NCBI GenBank assembly: GCA_037957365.1
Contig: JARHVA010004230.1
Coordinates: 337,501 to 401,500 of the forward strand
Direction: 5' to 3'
DNA: 64,000 nt
Source: Torreya grandis
Lineage: Eukaryota; Streptophyta; Pinopsida; Cupressales; Taxaceae
The translations under genes and the position numbers were made by a program. Positions 14,101 through 25,430 of the stretch are shown here, one piece after another. Each line of letters opens with the position of its first letter. Positions within the stretch are counted from its first letter, which is position 1. The notes under the pieces are model-generated. The model was not told where the DNA came from, searched no databases, and was given only the letters and a program-made list of their open reading frames with translations.

Positions 14101-14192
14101 ACTTTAAGAAACTTGAGAGGATGACAAAGGTGAGTTTAGGTACTCATGGAATAGGTTTACCTATTTATAATCCTAAGGGTAGAGATAATTCA
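8164..14192 (-). repeat. Left LTR of the giant element (3' LTR in element orientation)
   Basis: About 6.0 kb that aligns by eye along its whole length with 38322-42908 plus 48371-49288. Anchors include GTTTGGGGTAACATGGGATT at about 8219 and 38379, and the paired GGAAAGGAGGGGTCA at about 13249 and 42859. The homology ends at the bases ATAATTCA, here 14185-14192. About 650 bp here (roughly 9036-9685) is absent from the right copy. There are no coding motifs. A TATA box near 8835 would make the unique 3' (U3) part over 5 kb. Confidence 0.85.
8829..8839 (-). promoter_or_regulatory. Candidate TATA box of the left giant LTR
   Basis: The minus strand reads TTTTATAAATTG. The same place in the right LTR (39010-39019) keeps TCTATAAATT, so the motif survives in both copies. 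The position leaves about 650 bp for R and U5 toward the left end. Function is inferred from motif and conservation only. Confidence 0.5.
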
Positions 14193-14496
14193 ACATTACT
14201 GGTGAATATGAAGTCTTGACCTACATTGTGGTCAAGAGGACCCATGATCTCTTGTATATTAGTCATGTTTTAGATGAAAGACTCTTTGACTGAATTGACA
14301 CCTCATGATCAATATCTTGCAAAACTTTAGGACTATAAAAATATATAAAATATACACAATAGGACATGATAAACCAAAAAAATACACAAAAAAATTCAAT
14401 AATAACACAAACAAGACAAACTACTAACAAAGCATGTGCCACAACACTTGGAAGAAGGAAACTTAAACTACTATATAAAAGATAATTTTATTCTTT
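14193..14496 (-). other. Giant element, sequence between pol stop and 3' LTR
   Basis: About 300 bp with no reading frame. A polypurine tract (minus strand) should abut position 14192, but no clear one is visible, so the LTR edge may be slightly off or the tract decayed. Confidence 0.5.
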
Positions 14497-15640
14497 CTAG
14501 TAACAATACTTAAGGAAAACCCCATTGATAGGGATATGTATTTCCTCAAAATTCAACATGGACAATTGGAAATCATTGTGATCTTTATAGCTGGTAATAT
14601 TATATGGCCCACTCCAAAGACTATCAAACTTTGAATGCTTACCTAGTTTAGCCCAATCTTCATAGTACTTGAGAAAAATGTCATGTTATTGGAAGGTATT
14701 TAAATAAAATATATTTTAAAATGAAATATTGAACTTATCTTAGTGATACCAAATATCATACATATAATCATCTCTTATCTCTTTAATCTCCCTCAATTCA
14801 TTCATCCTTATCTCCATTGCATCACTCTCCATGAGTTCAAGTTTGTGTGTAAGTTCTAAGGCTAGTAATTCAAGCAATATGGATAGAATTAGCTCTTTAA
14901 AATAAATAAAAATATATTTTTAATTGAAAATATCCCTATTGGTAGTGATCCTATCTACCCATAAGGCTATTGTTAGCTTGGTATGCCACTCCCTTTGGTT
15001 GTCCTCCATAGTTCTCCTTATGATCCTAATTAGATTTTTATTTGTGGACTTTACAAATCCATTACCTTATGGATAATAATTTGAGGAATTATTAATGTAG
15101 ATAACATGGTTAATATCCCATTCACTCATCTTTTTGCTACTGAATTCTAGTGCATTATTTGATATGATGGTGGAGGGGACCCCAAATTTGGTCAATAGAC
15201 TATCATAAAACTCTAAAATTGAGTTCTTATTGGCCTCCTTAAGTGAAAATACCTCCACCCACATATTAAAGTAGTATGTAATAGTTAATTACCATTTATT
15301 TCCTTCACTATATGGAGGTTGAATCATACCTACAAAGTCTAGGCCCTAATGCATGAAGGACTACTCCACTTGATTAGGCTTCAGGGGCAAGGTAACTAGT
15401 CTTTGCTTTTCTATGAACATAGCACATTTTTCAAAATTCCTAACCCAAGCATGAGATTCCTTAAAAAAATTGGCCAAAAATATCTTGATATTATGATACT
15501 TTCTATTTTAGTTCTCCTACAAAGTGTCTTGCATTCCCATTATGAAACTGGTCTATAAGCTTGTCAATTTGGCTAGTTTCTACACACCTCAAGAACATGC
15601 GATCAAGATCCTTTTTGAAAATAACCCCATAAATCAAGAC
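14497..15640 (-). pseudogene. Giant element integrase (zinc-binding region, core, C-terminal part)
   Basis: The minus strand reads a gypsy integrase. In order it has a decayed zinc-binding segment with NFEKCAMFIEKQRL near 15440, a core start GLDFVGMIQPPYSEGNKW near 15340, then MWVEVFSLKEANK and KFGVPSTIISNNALEF (15264-15130), SSNYYP, and a STNKNLIRIIRRTM helix near 15020. A C-terminal region ends with GVFLKYCY and a TAG stop at 14497-14499. In the core the second catalytic Asp is replaced by Asn (IISNN, codon 15157-15159). Stops and a likely frameshift occur around 15500. Integrase would insert the DNA copy into chromosomes; this copy cannot. Confidence 0.85.
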
Positions 15641-16260
15641 ATAAGGAATTTATTTTATTTTTAACTACATCCTTATTATCTTATTTATTCTTATAGGATA
15701 TTCACTCATTGGAAGGAATCTCACCATGTCTTGAGTCTAGTTGGGAGGAGAAATAAGTGCAATTGCTTTTTGATCACTTTGCATTACCAAAACCACTTCT
15801 TTGTCCTCTTTCACATTTAATTCCAAGTGTTCACATATTAATCCACCCCTCAAAAACTTGGTGACCTTCACATATATGTCATATTCCATGCATTTGGTCA
15901 CCCAACCATCTCTCTTTTCACTCAAGTCCATGTTAAAGATGAAGTCCTCAATGCTAAGATGAATCACCATGACATAAATACTGTTATCAAACACCATGTG
16001 TATAAAATTTTTTAGGCCTCTCATGAAAGCAAGTACATTTTTTTATACATTTTTTTACCTCTTTTCATACCCCTTTAATTCTTGGATAAATAAGGCTATG
16101 GGTTGTTATAGACCCTTACTATTTTGTTACATAAACATGGTAGAAATAGTATCATTGGTTGAGAGGGCATATAAGAAGAAGCACCTTGAGAAATCAGGGT
16201 TTAGGAAGGTGTGATATTGGTCAATGGAATATTTATGGATTCAAATATTCTTTCCCCTTC
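15641..16260 (-). pseudogene. Giant element classical RNase H domain
   Basis: Downstream of the reverse transcriptase on the minus strand, a frame reads NPDFSRCFFLYAL, then QPIALF, then ALVK-like AFMRGLKNFIHMVF, then DLSEKRDGWVTKCMEYDI and a KVTKFLRG ending near 15840. This is the normal C-terminal RNase H of a gypsy reverse transcriptase, which removes RNA from the RNA-DNA hybrid. Stops fall in the middle (near 16060-16110). It directly precedes integrase, as expected. Confidence 0.78.
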
Positions 16261-16670
16261 CTTATTCTATGAAAAATCCTTATTTTTCTTGAGCATGAGG
16301 GTTATTGACCTTAACAATTATGTAAACTTGAGGATAAACCTCCTGATGAAGTTAATTTTTCCTTGAAAAATCTATAATCATTTCTTATGTTTAGGAAATG
16401 ATATAAAAAGGATTGAAATTATCCTATTAGGGTCTATACAAATTCCTTCTTTTGACATAACATGCCCTAGAAGTCTACCCTCATGGACTATAAAAATACA
16501 CTTTTTGGGATTCAATGAGACCGCATACTACTTGTACCTATAAAATATTAGCCTCAATTGTGTCAAGTGATATTTAGGACCTTTTGAGAATATTGTGATG
16601 TCATCAAGGTAAATGAGCACCATCTCATTGATGATTAATTGGAAGGCTACATCCATTACCATTTGGAACT
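16261..16670 (-). pseudogene. Giant element reverse transcriptase, C-terminal half
   Basis: The minus strand carries MVMDVAFQLIINEMVLIYLD followed by DITIFSK. The polymerase motif YLDD is at 16600-16611. It is followed by LNPKKCIFIVHEGRLLGHVM and GKINFIRRFILKF. The catalytic Asp pair is intact, but stops surround it. The N-terminal half is at 19578-20010; the two halves are separated by the element at 16671-19577, which entered between the PFGL motif and the MDVAF helix. Confidence 0.88.
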
Positions 16671-17078
16671 TAAAATTGGAGGAACCAAAAATAGAATTAA
16701 TTCATTTACATAGAAGATGAAGGTACATAGACAAATTATTTCAATACAAATAATATAATGTCTCTAATTTCTAATTAATATCAATAATAAACATTCAAGA
16801 TTATTATATATTTATAGGGAAAGTATTTCCTATAATCTCTCCACTATTTTTTATCACTTAAATCTTATAATTAAGCACACACTATTTATGATATATTATT
16901 ATAACCTATTAATTATATATCTCAAATATATAATATTCTAACTAATGCAACCTTACCATATTAACTATATGGTTATACACTAACTAATTACTATTTAACT
17001 TTAGGTAAATATTAAACTTACTTTTGAGCTCTGTCCATAAATACCTATTTTCACATAATGTGAAAATAAATCCCCACA
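16671..17078 (-). repeat. Left LTR of the non-coding element
   Basis: About 408 bp, matching 19165-19577 by eye at roughly 85%. Shared anchors are TTATTTCAATACAAATAATA, CTATTTATGATATATT and AACCTTACCATATTAACTAT. It ends CCCCACA just before the polypurine tract. Confidence 0.82.
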
Positions 17079-17088
17079 TTCCCCCCTT
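17079..17088 (-). promoter_or_regulatory. Polypurine tract of the non-coding element
   Basis: The minus strand reads AAGGGGGGAA directly beside the LTR, where plus-strand DNA synthesis of an LTR element is primed. Confidence 0.7.
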
Positions 17089-17212
17089 AGTTTTTACATG
17101 GTACAATATATCTCATTTTATAATTGTAGCATGCTCCACCTTCATGTGCTCATGATCTTCTCTGCATGCATCTGCCATCACACAACTTCCTTACTTCACA
17201 CTCATCTACAAT

Positions 17213-17382
17213 TGGTTTTCACAGGCTCACCAATAACCTTTTAAAATGGTTTTCACAAGTTCACCAATAATCTTACAAAATGGTTTTCTTAGTTTCACCA
17301 CATACCTTACAACATGGTTTTCATATGTTTACCACTAACCTTTCATCATGATTTTTATAATGCTTTATAGATCAACATTTTC
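17213..17382. repeat. 34-bp tandem repeat, four full units and a degraded fifth
   Basis: Units begin TGGTTTTC at 17213, 17247, 17281 and 17315, and TGATTTTT at 17349, an exact 34-bp period. Each has a CACCA(A/C)TAA-like middle and ends in ACAAAA or a variant. It lies near the polypurine-tract end of the non-coding element, a place where plant LTR elements often hold short tandem repeats. Confidence 0.85.
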
Positions 17383-19151
17383 CAATGTGAATATAAAAAA
17401 GGGTTACATGGGAATATCACAAGTGAATAGGTACAACTATTCTTATTTTTCACATGCTAAAAAATAAATAAATGTAACTACCACACTAAAAAATTGAAAT
17501 TCACACAATTGAATATAACACACCACAAAATGTCACCACATCATTAGTTTGGCCTCATCATTGGTGACTAATGAGAGGTCACTAAAAGACCTCATTCCTT
17601 CATGTATCCTCCATCCTTTAGTATTTCACCCATCACTCAGCTAATTTATCTTTGATATGCTCTAATGGTTTTGGTAGGTCTTTATTGATTGCTTCCATAT
17701 AAATTAGAACCCCTTAATTTTTCAAATTTCATGTACAAGTGAGAATACATCCGTAAGGTAATTTTTTTTTACAATATAAACTTTTTGACAAATGATGACA
17801 CATGTAAAATATGACTCTTGACTCAATGACTCAATATACTTTATGGACATAAAAATGACTTTTAATTCATTTTTTATTGACTTTGGAGGCAATGACTCAA
17901 TAAAATGACACTTTTGATAATAATGGCATACTAAATATATCCCAATCCTGACACTTTCTATAATAACACTTTGGATTTTTGACATAAATGACTAAAAGTA
18001 TTAAGTCAAAACTTAAAGAATTAATAAAAAAAATTTGGGTAGCTAATTTTTACTTTATTTGACCACAAATTACATAGCCATGTGTATTAAGTCTAAAGAC
18101 TGTATAAAAAATAATTAAATTACAAAAACTTGACAATATACTTAAACATGAAAATTTAAATCATATGACCTCAATGTACATTACTTTGACAAAACATGGC
18201 TCCCATAATAGATATTATTATATCTATAAGACTGACTTATACTATTACAATGGAATTAAGAATTGACAAAGAAAAATTTACCTAAAAATAACATTAACAA
18301 TTAAACTAAGCTTAACACTAATGACTATATGAAAATTTACAAGACTTTATATCAAGAACAAACTTACCTTATAAAACCTATATGGCAAGGTATTTCAAAT
18401 GCTTATATGGCACTTTAAAATCAATATCCATAGGTTATGAGATTAAATCTTGGTAAATGGTAGCTGGCAGTATGATGGTGAGATTACATGTAACAAGAAT
18501 GCTCCAATATTTGATAGGCATTATATATTTTAAATTGCATGCTTTGTGAGTCAATAAAGTTCTTGATTCAATAGTTATAGATTGATTCTTCTCTCTATGC
18601 TATGAATATCTTTAATAAGTCACATTTATTTCTAATCTTACACATTAACCTTGCATGATCCTACTATCACCATTAATTTCTAGTTTTATTATCCAAAATT
18701 AATCTCATAGTAGATCACATTGAATAGTTGCTTCTTCCACGATATTTAAAGTCAATGCAAATGATATACAAACCCAATATGTTTTCATTGTATAGATTCA
18801 TTTGAGAAGTATACTTGGTACTTGCTACACCTGGTAGGAGTCATATGAAACTTAAGAACCAACCCAATGATAGTGGGATGAATTTAGATGATGCTTAATG
18901 CTAAGAAAACATGCATACAAATATCTTAAGAGAATAATTCTATGATGGTAAAGTGATGCTAATCAATTATGATATTAAACAACTAGTGACTACAAAATCA
19001 CATCTACACTATCCATAAAAATAAATCACATATTCCTAAACTATCTACCTTTCATATGCAATAATATCTTAGGCCTAGGGTAAGGATAAAATTATAATTT
19101 CCCCTATAATATTTTATAATTCCATTTCTCATAGGGACAAGAACATAGATT
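17383..19151 (-). other. Non-coding interior of the LARD-like element
   Basis: No gag or pol motif was seen in any frame. A minus-strand open stretch at 17722-17985 (87 codons) has no recognisable domain and a low-complexity, hydrophobic composition; I regard it as chance. Confidence 0.6.
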
Positions 19152-19163
19152 GCTCTGATACCA
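19152..19163 (-). promoter_or_regulatory. Primer binding site (initiator Met tRNA)
   Basis: The minus strand reads TGGTATCAGAGC, the standard plant tRNA-iMet complementary site, one base from the LTR at 19165. Confidence 0.85.
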
Positions 19164-19164
19164 C

Positions 19165-19577
19165 TATTTAGAATAGGAGGAATTGAACACAAAATTAATT
19201 TATACACAAAGAAGATAAAGGTACAAAACAAAATTATTTCAATACAAATAATATACTTCTCTCTAATTTCTAATTAATCTCAATAATAAACATTCATGAC
19301 TATTAAATATTTATAAGAAATGTATTTCCTATAATCTCTTTGTTATTTTCTATCATCCAAATACTATAATTAAGCACACACTATTTATGATATATTTTTA
19401 TAACATATTAACAATATATATCAAATATATAATATTCTAACTAGTTCAACCTTACCATATTAACTATATGGTTACACACTAACTAATTACTATTTACCTT
19501 TTGGTAAATATCAAACTTACTATTTAAGTCTCTCGGTAAATACCTATTTTCACACAATGTGAAAACTAATCCCAACA
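19165..19577 (-). repeat. Right LTR of the non-coding element
   Basis: 413 bp, partner of 16671-17078. It begins TATTTAGAATAGG (probably TG changed to TA) and ends CCCAACA, after which reverse transcriptase sequence of the giant element resumes. Confidence 0.82.
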
Positions 19578-20010
19578 AGTCACCCCTACATTGGATAGTC
19601 CAAAAGGAATCTTATTGTAATCATAAGTGCCCCACTTAGTTGTGAAGGCATTTTATGTTGTTCCTTCTCCTTTAGTAACACTAATTCTACCTTGAGTATC
19701 CATCAAGCAAGTAGAAACATTATGAACCTTTAACCTTTTGAAGAATCTAATCCATGGATGGAAATAGATAGTGATCCCTCAATGACACCTTTTTGGTATC
19801 CCTAAAGTCTACACATAATCTTATCTCCTAATTATTCTTCCTTGTAGGCACAATATTAGCCACCCATGAAGAGTGTTTGATGGGGAAGATGATGTTGGAT
19901 TCAATGAGCCTAGTTAATTCTTTCTTCATGAGGATCTCAATCTTAGGGTTGACTAATTTTGTTTTTATCTAATACGTTTAGAACTTGCTTTCAAATCTAT
20001 GGTATTTTGG
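19578..20010 (-). pseudogene. Giant element reverse transcriptase, N-terminal half
   Basis: The minus strand reads VNPKIEILMKKELTRLIESN, then IIFPIKHSSWVANIVPTRK and EIRLCVDFRD (about 19960-19790). Further on are VSTCLMDTQGRISV, FTTKWGTYDYNKIPFGLSN and the break at 19577. These are the thumb-proximal and palm motifs of a gypsy reverse transcriptase, including the first catalytic Asp region (here LMDTQG, for LLDGYSG). In-frame stops occur before EIRLC and before NAFTTKW. Confidence 0.87.
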
Positions 20011-20479
20011 GCCAAACTAGGGTTAAGCCCCTTAAAATCATTTTACTCCCAAGAAAATATAATTTTAAACTCTTGACATAACTTTTATTAAGGATGCCTT
20101 CTCCTCTTTTGTGTCCACTTTTCATTATTTGAGCAACCTATCTTTGAAAATAATAACCTTCTCATAATGATCGTCTTTAATGGATATACTAACTTTTATT
20201 TACTTAATTAATCGTATCATTTAATATATTTTCCAAGGTCACCAATCCCTTAGGTAACTTGCTTTTCCTCAATTGGATAATCTGGTGCCCATATTGTTGT
20301 TACAATCTACCTTGTTTGCTTGAGTATTATTTTGCCTCCTACTACAAGAAGCATGCTATTTTGCTATCATTTTCAAATACCTACCAAATAAACTCATTCT
20401 CAAGGATTTAATGCCTACATAATAGCTTGATTTGATACTTCTCCTTGATGTCCTTAACCCCACTTGGAATATCATATTA
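20011..20479 (-). pseudogene. Giant element linker between extra RNase H and reverse transcriptase
   Basis: Readable pieces include YDIPSGVKDIKEKYQIKLL near 20440 and QQYGHQIIQLRKSKLPKGLV near 20260. They are in the pol frame but contain stops. The region has no catalytic motif and appears to be the spacer normally found between these domains. Confidence 0.6.
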
Positions 20480-20930
20480 TGCTCCTATGGATACTAACTA
20501 GTTTACATGTTGATTAGCCTCTCTTGGGATTGATAAAATGTCAAAGGCCTAAAATTATTCTAATAGGTCCAAAACCCTTTATTTGTGTTCCTTCAGAAGT
20601 TTACTATTCAATGAATTATTCCCTCTCACTTGATGCACTACTAACTCACTATCTCCCATGGGTTCTAGGAGCTTGATGCATCCCTTTCTTGCCCATTACA
20701 TCATATGTATGAGGGCCTCATAATCTATTATGTTTCATGTGTAGCTTAATTGAAACCCTAGGGAAGAAAAGTATCTTTTCTTGGAAGGAGAGATAAGCAA
20801 GACACTTATCCCACTTCTATTCTTGGACCTAGAGCCATCAAATAATAAACTCCACACTCCATCATGGTCTTGAATTGGGTTAATGAGAGTTGGTATGACA
20901 TCCCCTTCCTCATGCATATAATATACCCCA
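20480..20930 (-). pseudogene. Additional plant-type RNase H upstream of reverse transcriptase
   Basis: The minus strand reads VWSLLFDGSRSKNRSGISVL, then LISPSKKRYFSSLGFQLSYT, then a YEALIH segment, then LLEPMGDSELVVHQVRGNN and an IPREANQH ending near 20510. This is the DG...AEYEAL...GDSELV...IPREEN architecture of the second RNase H (RVT_3 / archaeal-like) found in the Tat branch. The first catalytic Asp (FDG) and GDS Asp remain, while the Glu-bearing YEAL motif is partly altered and a stop precedes it. It lies between protease and reverse transcriptase, separate from the classical domain at 15641-16260. Confidence 0.82.
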
Positions 20931-21149
20931 AAATTTTATTTTCAATGGTATTGTATGTATCATATCCATTTTTGTGTGCCCCCCATTTATCAAGAATAAA
21001 ATCTAATATACCTTCGAGTGGTTCAATTGGCTCTTAATCATTGTGGTGTTCATCTTCATATATGATAGTGAAATTAACATTAGATAAACTAGGCATGTAG
21101 GGATCTAAATCTAACTTAGAAATAGGCTTACACCTTATGGTGACATTTT
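20931..21149 (-). other. Giant element protease to RNase H spacer
   Basis: Minus-strand pol continues with many stops. Acidic and linker-like residues can be read, but there is no domain. Confidence 0.45.
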
Positions 21150-21480
21150 TTCCATACTTTATCCTAAATACCATTTAAGACTAGTCAAAAGAGAGAGATA
21201 GCCTCCTATCTTAGCAGTGAAATCCCTTTATAAACATAAGGCAAAGTAAGGAGGGATGTCAAATACCACCACATCTTAGGATATTGTATAATTAAAAATA
21301 AAAACCAAGACAACTTTCCTATCCATATGTACACAAAAAGTCTTAGTATGAGACCCATATAGTTGTAAGACCTCTTTAGCATTAGGTTCATACTTTAGCC
21401 ACAACTTATCTGCTATCAACTTAGGCATGATAGAATTATTAACATCACTATATATTATAAAATTATGTACTAGTTAATCA
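21150..21480 (-). pseudogene. Giant element aspartic protease C-terminal part
   Basis: The minus strand reads NNSIMPKLIADKLWLKYEPN, then AKEVLQLYGSHTKTFCV, then DVVVFDIPPYFALCL, RDFTAKIGGYLSLF. The DIPP..ALCLSRDFTAKIGGY segment is characteristic of the region after the protease in Tat-like polyproteins. Stops and a frame change are present. The active-site D-x-G triplet is not recovered. Gag sequence upstream is cut off by the copia insertion at 21647. Confidence 0.75.
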
Positions 21481-21646
21481 ATTATAATTACAAAGAGATA
21501 TAAAGGAGGGGGTTTTTAACCTTGGGTTCTTGATATTCATGAGGCTAATTGGTATTGGTTAGGATTTTACCCACCTTTTTTGTCTGCCTGTCCAAGATGT
21601 GGATTTCAAACACCTCTTCTTAGAGGAGATATTTTTGTCCTAAAAG
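21481..21646 (-). pseudogene. Giant element gag-pol linker, left side of the copia insertion
   Basis: A minus-strand frame without recognisable domain leads into protease. Bases 21642-21646 (AAAAG) are one copy of the duplication made by the copia insertion; the other is 31380-31384. The reading continues on the far side at 31503-31385. Confidence 0.65.
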
Positions 21647-24438
21647 TAGAAATATATCAAAATAAAAACCACTAATATGGGGATTTAATCAATTTATATA
21701 CTTTGATTTTAATTCCATTTATCATTCATTAATCATTCAAACTAACATAAAGATATAACAATACATGATCAACCATTCATATGAGCATGAAGCAGGAACA
21801 TAACACAAGAACATAAGAGATACATGGGAATACCTCATGTGGAATAAAAATAAATTAAACATAGACTTTATATATTCCTATATGTAATTCATAAATATTT
21901 AGTTAGGCACCAACCCCACAAGGAGCACCAACCCCTCGCTAGTCAAGCACCAACTCAACTAGTCCTTTAATAAGCATTGACTTACAGATAGGCACCAATC
22001 CCTTAGGTAACTCAGAACTAACTCAAAAACCTATAACATTTTATCACATTTTAAACCCTATTTCTCATTAAAATAATTATTATTACCTTGTTTTCTCTTC
22101 ACACTCCTCTTTCTTTCTCAAATAGCCTATTAGGCCACTTCGCTTAACAAGCTCTCTTCTTGGAGGATTTAGGTCATATCACCTTGATCATAATCTATAT
22201 AATTGATATTATAAATTCATGAAATGATAAAAACACATATATAATGGTATTAAATCCCTATACCTAGTTTCCAAACTTCTATTTAATTCACACATATCCT
22301 CAAATATTCTACTTAGTCAATTAGGCCTATTAGACCTTTTTATACTTGACTCTTGATTTCACCCACATTAGTCAAACCCAAACCTATCCTAAATTTAATA
22401 AAAAATTTAATATATTAAAAAACATGTTTAACAAGTGAAACACCCACTACATATGTCAATCAACACTCATAAGGACAAAAATCACTATTAGGCCTAATAG
22501 AAACCTAATGCAATTAGGCCTTCTCAAAGCACAAATTTTATATTGACACCTTGAAAATTTTTGAGCTTCCAAAAAATGATGAAAATTTTCAAACATTATT
22601 AAATAATACCCATTATAATCTCACCTTATCTCCCCAAATTTATTTATCTCATTTCACTCCTTGAACCATTATATCTACTCACAAATAGGCCTTCTCATTC
22701 CTAAAACGTCTACCTTGAATATCTAGAAAATATACTCAAATTTGACAGAAAAATATAATAAAATAGTTTTTATAGAACATTAATTAACTTATTTTCATCA
22801 CCATTCCATTATAATTCACCATATATGGAAAAAGACCTCAAACAGACCAGTTTTATATGCTCACTCAAAACTTGCAAATAGGCCTTAAACCTAGTCAAGA
22901 ACCTTTGACTTTTTCACACATTTATAGGATTTTATCATGAATAAAATTACATTAAAATGAACCTATGAGACATATATAACAAATTAATTTTCATATTATT
23001 CTTCAAATCTATGCATAATGACTTAGTAACATGATTCTCACTAACATAGAAAACTACCTGAATGCTCCAAAACACAGTCATGGAAACTAAGAATTAAAAC
23101 ACCTATGTGGACACTTTTGTGAACTTAAAATGGGTTTATATTATCCTAAATAATTATTATAACATATTTAAACAAATATATTAAAATTTTAAATATCAAT
23201 ATTTGTCTTATAGACCAATCTCATGTCTTCACGCTACACTAACCTCATTATGTTAGACATGTCACTTTGAGATCAATGTTCTGATTGTATATAAGCATAT
23301 ATAAAACTTATATTCAAAATTTATATGTTTTAAATGTATTTAATAAAAATTAAATTCATTTTTATCCATATATAATCCATTAAAACTCATCCCTAATCTC
23401 CTTCTTAGTTCTGCCTAGTTTTCTCACTATCTTCCTCACTAAGCCTTTTTAGAGATATGCCAACTTCCATGACTAGTTTAGCATATTTATATTCTATAAC
23501 CCTCTTATAAAATTACATAATAATAAAAAAAAGTATCACACATCACATTATAATAATTTCATGCTTTGACTTGGTTAACCTTACCTACTACATCAAAAAT
23601 CTAAGAAATAAGGGGTTTTATATAGCTTCTATTCACTCTTCTAACATACCAATGTCACCTAGAGGTACCTGGAAGAGTCAAATACAACATAAAATCATCA
23701 TAATGGTTAAAAAAAAATTGAGAACTTTTTAATCATATCTTCCATATCAGGTAGGTATGAGGGTTTTAGAGAGGGTTTAGACTATTTTCCATTCCTAATA
23801 ATAATTCATAAATATTATGCCCTTAAAACATAAAAAAATGCCATGAAATTTAATCTAGGAACCTTACCCAACTACCATGAAATAATTAGATAATCATTCA
23901 AAGGTTTCACATGCTAATGAGCATAAGAAAATTCTTCTTGAGTTTGAATACCTTGTTCTAAGCACACAAAAAACATCAAAACCAAAATTCATGCTTTCTC
24001 ATTTATAATTTTATCTTAAAATTGGTAAACACACTTGAAATAACCTCTCACACCTCTAAAAATCCAATCTGAGATCTCTCACCTTGGAAACTAAATTTGA
24101 ACCCTCATTAGGCCACATTAGGTTTGTTTGCACATTATGGCTTGAATTGATAGTCATACTTAGAACTTGAACAAACCTTAAAACCTCTTGCACTGATATC
24201 AACACCTCATACTCATTTCATATAACCTCATACCATGATCACAAACTACATATCTTATTCTCATAATCATTAGACTACTATCCTTTACATGTTACCAATC
24301 TTATGCCTTCTCATTAGCTATCTTAAGTACATGGCTAATGAACTCAACCTTAAAAAAAACAAAGATAACTCAAACATAAATGACACTTTCATGACATCAA
24401 TTAAAACTCCATTCATACCTTATAACACATTCTCAATA
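21647..24438 (-). repeat. Left LTR of the long-LTR copia element
   Basis: 2792 bp matching 28591-31379. It contains a cluster of GCACCAACCCC-like short repeats (about 21908-22010) also present in the right copy (about 28847-28960), and several TTAGGCCTA motifs. The right end is CTCAATA next to the polypurine tract, where the partner LTR has CAACA. The left end is ragged relative to the partner. Confidence 0.88.
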
Positions 24439-24453
24439 TTCTCCCCCTTTGTC
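24439..24453 (-). promoter_or_regulatory. Polypurine tract of the long-LTR copia element
   Basis: The minus strand reads GACAAAGGGGGAGAA immediately before the 3' LTR, a typical copia polypurine tract. Confidence 0.8.
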
Positions 24454-24799
24454 ATTATTGGAAACCACTCATTGATGGCAATCATTCAAAGAGGCTTCTC
24501 TTACTAGGATACATCCACTGACATAGATCAATCCACCCCTTTGAAATTAATGACAAATTACTCCCTAAAATAAATATAAATAAATATGAACAAAATATCA
24601 TATCAACAAACTCCCCTATCTCATTACATACCTTAGACATCTTATTGACAAATGGATATGACTCCCCTTTGACCTCACAACTTATGCACTTATTTTATAA
24701 TCTTAGAGCTAAATTACCTCATTATTAGCTCCCCATAAGCACTTAACTTGCTTAGTGACTTATAGTAGTAATAATTACACCTAATTACTATCTCATATG

Positions 24800-25430
24800 T
24801 TCAAAATTAGCCTTTATAAGAAGCTTAGTCAATATATCTACAAACTAATCCTTGGTAGACCTAAATTCAAGCTTAATACTTTGTTCACTTACCTATTATC
24901 TTAGGAAATGATACTTGATAAAAAGTTTCTTGGTATTTTAATAAATTATAGGATTCTTTGAATCACTTATGGCACTAGTTTTATCATAAAAAATAGGACT
25001 AGGACCATCAAACTCTACTTTGTAGTCTTTTAAGGTTTGTCTCATCCATAACACTCAAGTAAAACATGAAGGTTTTATAATTTAATTAGCCTCACAATTA
25101 GATAAAGCCACTGATGTTTACTTCTTTCTTATCCTTGAGACTAGACACTCACCTAAGAAAATGCTCTTTTTATCATTTAGACTCCTAGCCTAGTTTACAT
25201 CTATATAGGCTACTAGATCAAAATTATTGCTCCATGGGTACCATAATTCACACGCCATAGTTCCCTTGAGATACTTAAGTATGTTCTTGACTAATTTTAG
25301 ATAAATTTCCTTAGGATCTACTTAAAATTCCCACAAGACCTATTACTTGCATGATGTCAGGTCTAGATGTAGTAGTATACACTAAACTCCCAAACATTAA
25401 TCTATATTTTGTCTAATTGACTCTTGAAGA
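24800..25430 (-). pseudogene. Copia RNase H remnant
   Basis: The minus strand reads DLVAYIDVN, then DKKSIFLGECLVSRIRKK and SVALSNCEAN (about 25220-25075). These correspond to the D...Y.DAD, G...FLG..LVSW..KKQ and VALSTAEAEY motifs of copia RNase H. A stop follows DVN, and the second part of the DAD motif is lost. Confidence 0.75.

Larger units (their letters stand above)
16671..19577 (-). mobile_element. Non-autonomous LTR retrotransposon (LARD-like) in the reverse transcriptase gene
   Basis: A pair of about 410-bp direct repeats encloses 2.1 kb without coding capacity. Minus-strand signals are a tRNA-iMet primer site at 19152-19163 (reads TGGTATCAGAGC) one base from the right LTR, and a polypurine tract AAGGGGGGAA at 17079-17088 next to the left LTR. 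With no gag or pol, it must have been moved by enzymes of another element. It splits the giant element's reverse transcriptase. The right flank after LTR end CAACA is AGTCA, but no matching left duplication is clear. Confidence 0.85.

Noticed and set aside
15996..16214. Plus-strand frame of 72 codons
   Set aside because: Antisense shadow of the giant element's RNase H on the minus strand.
17213..17382. CRISPR-like regularly spaced repeats
   Set aside because: A contiguous 34-bp tandem repeat with no unique spacers, inside a plant retroelement.
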